From assembly GCA_023634235.1 (NCBI GenBank), contig JAMKCF010000029.1:1240001-1304000 (forward strand): a stretch of 64,000 nucleotides of DNA. The letters run 5' to 3'. The first letter of the stretch is position 1. Each line of letters opens with the position of its first letter. The translations under genes were made by a program, and so were the position numbers. This DNA is from Pisaster brevispinus. Its lineage: Eukaryota > Echinodermata > Asteroidea > Forcipulatida > Asteriidae. Shown piece after piece: positions 58,385 through 64,000 of this stretch. The notes below the pieces were generated by a model. That model ran no database searches, was not told the origin of the DNA, and saw only the letters and a list, made by a program, of their open reading frames with translations.

Positions 58385-60999
58385 GATCCACTACCCAAAA
58401 TGCATCAGCGGCAAACCTGGTACATGATCTACCGCTGCACCGCGACGACGCGGTAGGCAGGGCACCCGTACAAATCCGATGTCTAAGAAAGCTGATTTGG
58501 TACTCGATATGGGGCATGGTGGCACCACCCCCCCCCCCCCCCCGTGTGCTTGGAATCTCAGGAATTCTTCAGAGGATTTTAGGGGGGTACCTTTGTACAA
58601 GAGGAAAATAGTGTGTTAAAGTATGGGAACATTGGGGGGGGGGTCCTCTGCCCCATATCGGGCATGGTATAGAAAGCTGTCGTAAATGGACGGACTCACC
58701 GAGTGTGACTTAAACATCATCAAATTGGAGCACAACAATATGATCGTGAGTACAATTCCATACCCGATGGTGCATCTTATACATATCGAGAAGCCAGTAG
58801 GCGGTTTACAAGCTACTTCGTTTGGTCTTTTTGTCTTTTGGGGCATTTTTTGTGGCTTGGTGTGGTGAGAATCAAAGCAAATTGGGTTTCCCAAACGGGG
58901 AAAGAATGATTCGCTGGAGAGCGCTAGTGGTACGACCGAAGATTTCCACATTTCGAAAAAAGGAGTACAGCACCCCAGTTACTGGTTTAACTAACTACTT
59001 GACTTGCGTCAGAATGGTGGGGTGAGGTTGACAAGAAAAATACACATGTCTAAGATTAGTTCAAACGAAACATACCTGTAAAACACGGATAAGTCTTTGG
59101 AGAATAGTTAGGTGTACCTTGAAGAATTATAGACGGATGAAACTACTTATTTTTTATAAACATAGTGACTCGTTGGCGTGGCGTCAAATCTCCCTCCATT
59201 GCTCGCAAATTGAAAAAGAGAGGGCGCTCTCCAAAAATAATGGACGATCGGAAAGGGGCTTCCCCTTCCAGATACACATCAGCGAACTATCAGCCCACCA
59301 CCTCCATCCAAAATTTAGTTATTTCATTTCATAACGATGTCTGTATTCTTGTTTACATTATGTATTTGTTTATATTTTCATTTTTTATTTATCATTATTA
59401 GGCCTATCGATTCTTTTTTCTTTTTTTTCTTTAACCATAATTCTTTTTTATCCTCGAATTTTGTATCTGCCAGTCGCAAAATAACTTAATATTGGTGTAA
59501 CCTTGGCAATAGAAAACTGTGTTAATGAACCGGCATGGGCACACCCACCCCCCCCCCCAAGTAAAAAAAAAACCTGTCCTGATGGAGTTAACATTAATTT
59601 GTGGTTTTTAAAATTAACAATCTAAACTATATGTTCTACAAGCAAGGAATTACGACTGGACTACACTCCTCCAACCGAACACGATCCAAGTAACTGACAA
59701 AACAAGGAAAATGTTCTGAAATAGTACATATTTTATAGTACAATGTCTTCTTATTTAATAATTTGACATCTAAAGTAATGATTTGCAGTAAAGAAGATCA
59801 CAAAGATCCCTCTTTTAACACTATAACATTTTATAAACTATTTATAAATACATGAATACTTTTGTGAACTAATAACAACATCTAATCATGAGAAAAAAAT
59901 GTGCCTCAAGTATATGAATGCAGCCAGGCAAAAGAGAAAATATACCATGACATTTAAACCACCCAAGTTAAAGTGCTGAATAAAGACTGATTTAAATTAA
60001 CCCACATCACCCAGTTTCGATGATTTTATGCTGAATGTTTTTTATGCATGCCTTTTTACACACAAAACAGATATTTGTATTCTATACAGTGGGAGGAAAC
60101 AGAGAGGGGTGAATAAAGCCCCTTCCCGCCCCTTAAAAAAACGGAATCAATAAAAATATTTAAAAAATAAATATAACCAAAAATAATGAGAGTAAAACGA
60201 GAATGATGAAAAAAATACAGTACGATTTGTAATAGTTTTTGCAATTTAAATATCTTTGGTGCATAACCTGAACTAATTAAGACTGTTTGAAGGTGCAGCA
60301 AAGTTTGATTCAGTACAGGAACAGTATATGTAGGCCTACTTGCACTTCTTGCAATTGGTTTCTCTTGGTCAAGTGACCCCCTCGCTAATTTCTTGCCCCT
60401 GCCTGCCCCCCCCCCAAAGAAAAAAACCCAAAAAAACCAATATATTTTTTGAAAGTAATAATTGTTTAAAGAAGTTCTCTAATTATGCCACTGAGTGCCA
60501 CTGTTAACCATACACCTAAATTAAATTTACACCAAAACCAGAATTTTCTACAACAATTAAACCATTTTAAGAGTAGTGTTACAAGTTGTTGTAGGGTTTA
60601 CAAACAAATTAAACAAGAATAAAGTAAGATATATTTGTGATACACTTCATACAAATCCACATTAATGTGTTCAAATTCAAATTATCCATTGTTAATTTCT
60701 TGTGTAGTAAAATGACCAAATGTATTTGTCAATTTGTTTACAACTACTGTAAAAAGTTAATAGCATACAATTCTAAGATAGCCGTATCTCAACTTCACGT
60801 GTTTTATCTCAGGTTGATCTCAGAAGACTACGCAAGTCTTATGCATAACCATAAGTCAGAAGAACGAAGCTTGAACTCACAAAAGATCTAAGATCCTTCT
60901 TAAGATACATATCAATCTGAATTGCTAAGCAAAGTGTTGATGTCACAATACAAAACACAATGAATCTTATAGTGATTTGTGAATTCGAGCCATGTTAAG
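58385..60999. other. Intergenic or untranslated sequence
   Basis: Inverted GATATGGGGC/GCCCCATATC at 58507 and 58656 may bound a small element. Several poly-C/G runs (58528, 58635, 59547, 60410). No convincing exon seen. The AT-rich 59,560-60,960 part could be 3' untranslated sequence of the gene whose exon is at 63183, but nothing shows this. Confidence 0.35.
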
Positions 61000-61207
61000 G
61001 TGTTGTCTCACAGGGCATTTTTTACAGACAACTTTGGAGGCAGCCATTTGCACGGCAAACAAAAGAAGACCTTCTCGGTAGTACAACATACTTTCAGACA
61101 CTATCTTACTGTCCAACATTATTATGTGGAAATTAACAAGTTAATGATTTTGCTTCTTGGAGAATGCCAGGAATTGGTTTACTGTAAATTGCCCTGTGTG
61201 ACTCAGC
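61000..61207. mobile_element. MITE-like element, about 205 bp
   Basis: The left CACAGGGCATTTTTTACAG and right CTGTAAATTGCCCTGTGTG are imperfect inverted repeats extending outward (TTGTCT / AGACTCA-like). No coding capacity. Confidence 0.5.
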
Positions 61208-62120
61208 CTAACAAGGAAATATTAAATTGTTTAGCATGTTAAAGCAAAGTACATGGAAATTCGAGTTTCCTTTCAAATGTTTAGTTATGTGTAACATTTG
61301 TACGACTGATAAAGATCTACAAAAAGCTGCCTTCAACAATGTATACAAAGCAAAATAATTACATAACATTTATACTGAAGAATACAAATACATTTATGCC
61401 TAAAATAAAATATGAAGTATATAAAGTATATTTTGTCTTTGCTCTTTTCTACATGGTAATTAAAACCTTTCCCAGTAAAGTACCCATAAACACTGCCCTC
61501 ATGTGACTAACCTAAAACTGGTTACACACCTCATCAGTTAGTACCTGTTAACTTCTCATCATCCAATTGTTGATTTTTATGAACAAAAACACTCACTTTC
61601 ATGTGAACACTTTTTACGTTGTTTTTTTTTAATTCTGAAAGTTTTGCACACAAACAACTTTTGAATTGTGTAGATATTTTTTAAGTAGTGGAATTTTTCC
61701 AATTCTGTAGTATTTAAGTATTTAGTAATGGATTTTATCCAATTCTGTAGTGTCTGTACTTTTGAATGTTATAGATATGTTTAAAGTAAATTTTGAAATT
61801 CTGTAGTATTTAAGTATTTCAGTAGTAGAACTTTTCCAATTCTGTAGTATTTGTACATGTGTCAGTCATCTGAGATTGCAACCCAGAACAATCAGTGAAC
61901 TCCTAATGAGCAATCCATAAGACCCTTACATACACCACCATCCCGATAAACCACCATCCCGATACACCGCCATCCCGGAGGAAAAACAATTGGAACCCAC
62001 ATTCCCCGCACAACTAATCAACCAATGAGAAACTGACTTTGAGTTCAGTGAGGGTGCTGTTTGAGCCCGTGACATCATATGTAAGGGGTTGAAAGTTCAA
62101 TATTTTGATTGAACAGGAAC

Positions 62121-62276
62121 ATGAGAGAAAAGAGCATTAACGTCAGTCATTTGAGGTGTTTCAGAAGTAATCTGCATCTCCTCTACGAGGCATCTTTGCC
62201 AGTCGATTCATCTGAAACAAACCACAATCACTTTATAAGCATAACAACCTTACAAACAATCCACGACCTCACGAAG
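62121..62276 (+). CDS. Tentative first coding exon, unknown protein
   Basis: An ATG opens 52 codons (MREKSINVSHLRCFRSN ... TLQTIHDLTK) and ends at a good donor AAG|GTGAGC in phase 0. No domain is recognised. It would be a new gene running off the right edge. Chance occurrence is quite possible. Confidence 0.25.
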
Positions 62277-62586
62277 GTGAGCTTGAATCTGTTGCTGTGA
62301 TGTTTATATTTATTTAGAATTATATTATGTTCCTGTGGTGAGAACAAAGATACCCCAAAGGTGTGCCTAGTTACTGTAGTTATGAAGCCTGAGGTGCTGC
62401 CTTGAAACAGACACATCCCCTTTACTGGATTTTTAAACATACAACTACTTGTTTGTGTAAATAAGTAGAGCGGCACGCAGGAGTTTCATCAAATTCCTTG
62501 CATGACTAGTCTGTGGACCACTCGGCTCCATAGGAAAATCAAAACGCCAGACGCGCAGCTCAAAGCCAAAACCCAAGTTGCCCGTA

Positions 62587-62595
62587 AAGATGGCG
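62587..62595 (+). promoter_or_regulatory. YY1-like core promoter motif
   Basis: AAGATGGCG on the plus strand within a locally GC-richer stretch (62,520-62,620, with ACGCGCAGC). In animals this motif often marks a start site at or just upstream of an ATG. Here ATGGCGTCTATGGGG is followed by stops soon after, so the role is uncertain. Confidence 0.3.
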
Positions 62596-62804
62596 TCTAT
62601 GGGGAACTATCTATTGACCTTTACTCATAAAGCCACCGTACTGTCAGATTCCCTGATACATCATAACTACATGATACTAATTGGCGTTAACAAGAAAACA
62701 TCCTGACTATTTATGCCCTTCCAGCCTAAGCATTGTATGCATTTGGAGCGGAAAGCAAAACAAGATAACTGCTGTATTAAAGGACCAACACACAAATTAA
62801 TACT

Positions 62805-63125
62805 TTGCCCATCTGGTGGTTAAGTTATCAGGGTAGGGGTTTGAATCCTGGTCATGACACTTGTGTCCTTGAGCAAGACACTTTACTATAATTGCTTCTC
62901 TTCACCCAGGGGTAAATGGGTACCTGTGAGGGCAGAGGTGGTTCTTGTGATTGTTTTAGTTTGGTACGTTACATACTTGGCACCACAGGCTGTATACTCC
63001 CAAGGGAGCTGAGATGGTTTTAGGAATGAAATAAATGGCCCAGTGCCCAGGGGTAGTAATGTTGGAGTGCCATGAGCATCACTGAGTGACGGATTTGAGC
63101 ACTATATAAGAAGTCACTATTATTA
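62805..63125 (+). mobile_element. SINE ending near a short ATT tail
   Basis: Contains GGGTTTGAATCCTGGTCATG (B box), ACTTGTGTCCTTGAGCAAGA, CAGGGGTAAATGGGTACCTG, CTCCCAAGGGAGCTGAG and GAGCACTATATAAGAAG followed by TATTATTATC. Full-length or nearly so. Confidence 0.75.
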
Positions 63126-63182
63126 TCACATTTCAACAATTCATATTTTGCATATTAAGAAAGTGTTTGGTGAAAATCTTAC

Positions 63183-63251
63183 CGGGACATCATTTCCTGA
63201 TGCAATATATGGAACAGAAAACTGTCCAGAATTCATCCTGTATTCCAACTC
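63183..63251 (-). CDS. Internal exon of an unidentified gene
   Basis: A 69-bp exon between acceptor TTGTTTTCAG and donor CCG|GTAAGA. In one frame it reads ELEYRMNSGQFSVPYI then ASGNDVP, 23 codons without stop. Both splice sites are strong and length is a multiple of three. I do not recognise the protein. Neighbouring exons were not found between 63,252 and 64,000, so they may lie beyond the edge. Confidence 0.5.
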
Positions 63252-64000
63252 CTGAAAACAAGTATCAATCAATTTATTATATATTTACATTTATGTTTAT
63301 ATATTCATATACTGTTTGTTAAGTTGCTGAAGACCCTCTAGGTGAAACAGTCTGTACAAAAAACACTGAACCACTCCGGCATTTTTACAATCAAGCATAG
63401 CTCCTTTTTTTTTTAAACTGTCAGAACTTGCACTTTACCTCATACTTAACCATTTATAATGTATGCATTTATATTAATTTCATTTCTGGGGCCATTATAA
63501 AAGTACAAGTACATAAAAATAACAAACATCAAGAAAAGGAGAGAGTTGAACCAGCTAGAGCCTGATGGATGCCTAAAAGAAACTAAGTTTCTGGCGAGGG
63601 GACTCTACTCTCTAGCTGATACACACACATTTTATGTAGATAAAAAATAACTTTAATATGTGCATAACTATTACTGCCATTAAAGCTTAGTACTCCATCG
63701 ATTAAACAAAATTGTTGACAAAAATTGGAAGCTCCGCTGTACCACTCCTCCATCTTAAATATTGTCAAGTTAAGAGAATAGAACTTGTAGAACCCCACAA
63801 ATATCCACAATGCTTTGGAATGCTGCAGTCAAACTAAACACTTAATTTGGGTTAATGTGCACAAAATCCATGGAAAAACATACAGTCGCTTTCAATAACA
63901 CAGGATTTTGTTGATGAAATTTTCACTGATTGATTGGATGATGCGTTGTTCAAAAAATTACTGAGCAAACTAATTGTCAAAACCATATCAAACAAGAAAT
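63252..64000. other. Right edge, probably intron
   Basis: AT-rich; no exon recognised. If the 63183-63251 exon is real, this is its upstream intron. Confidence 0.4.

Noticed and set aside
58218..58600. 99- and 69-codon minus-strand frames with Cys/Arg-rich text
   Set aside because: They run through poly-G/C tracts and inverted repeats, with no splice sites or domain.

Overview
The window is animal nuclear DNA: AT-rich, intron-split, with GT/AG-bounded exons and no bacterial-style genes. A Tie-like receptor with many exons, a SURL/Mag-type Ty3/gypsy element, CR1/L2-like LINEs, a Penelope tail and several tRNA-derived SINE families suggest a marine deuterostome. My best guess is an echinoderm, inferred from gene and repeat style only. 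Most open frames here are chance frames in repeats.

Host genes. The main gene lies on the minus strand from about 48,985 to 3,902. I assembled 15 exons by hand, and every junction keeps the frame: a signal-peptide exon, two Ig-like exons, four full EGF exons and one short Cys exon, then three FN3 domains (six exons, the last only 40 bp). The order SP-Ig-Ig-EGF(n)-FN3x3 is that of Tie/angiopoietin-receptor-like tyrosine kinases. Transmembrane and kinase exons must lie beyond the left edge. At 113-1965 (+) is a broken member of a multicopy invertebrate family of unknown function. At the right edge, one good minus-strand exon (63183-63251) and a tentative plus-strand first exon (62121-62276) suggest other genes.

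Repeats inside the receptor introns. A 22-bp minisatellite fills much of 5777-6512. At 13320-20856 three elements are nested: a terminal-inverted-repeat element is split by a LINE, and the LINE reverse transcriptase is split by a 5.2-kb gypsy element with 212-bp LTRs and a GATGA target duplication. The 26-kb first intron holds SINEs, MITEs, a LINE with its reverse transcriptase deleted, and the most unusual object here.

That object is a 19-kb head-to-tail array (29161-48147) of five 3.3-4.1-kb units. Each starts with CTAGACATTAGG plus a hairpin, carries 129-bp core repeats, and some junctions carry one or more perfect terminal hairpins (AGCTGTTCCGAC/GTCGGAACAGCT). The architecture resembles non-autonomous Helentron/Helitron2 (DINE-1/pearl-like) elements. 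The array appears to split a single SINE, whose halves flank it. Units 1-2 and 3-5 share both ends but have unrelated middles. A diverged single relative lies at 57320-58384.

Right part (49-64 kb): mostly intergenic sequence with MITEs, SINEs, a 1.1-kb TIR element and many poly-C/G tracts.
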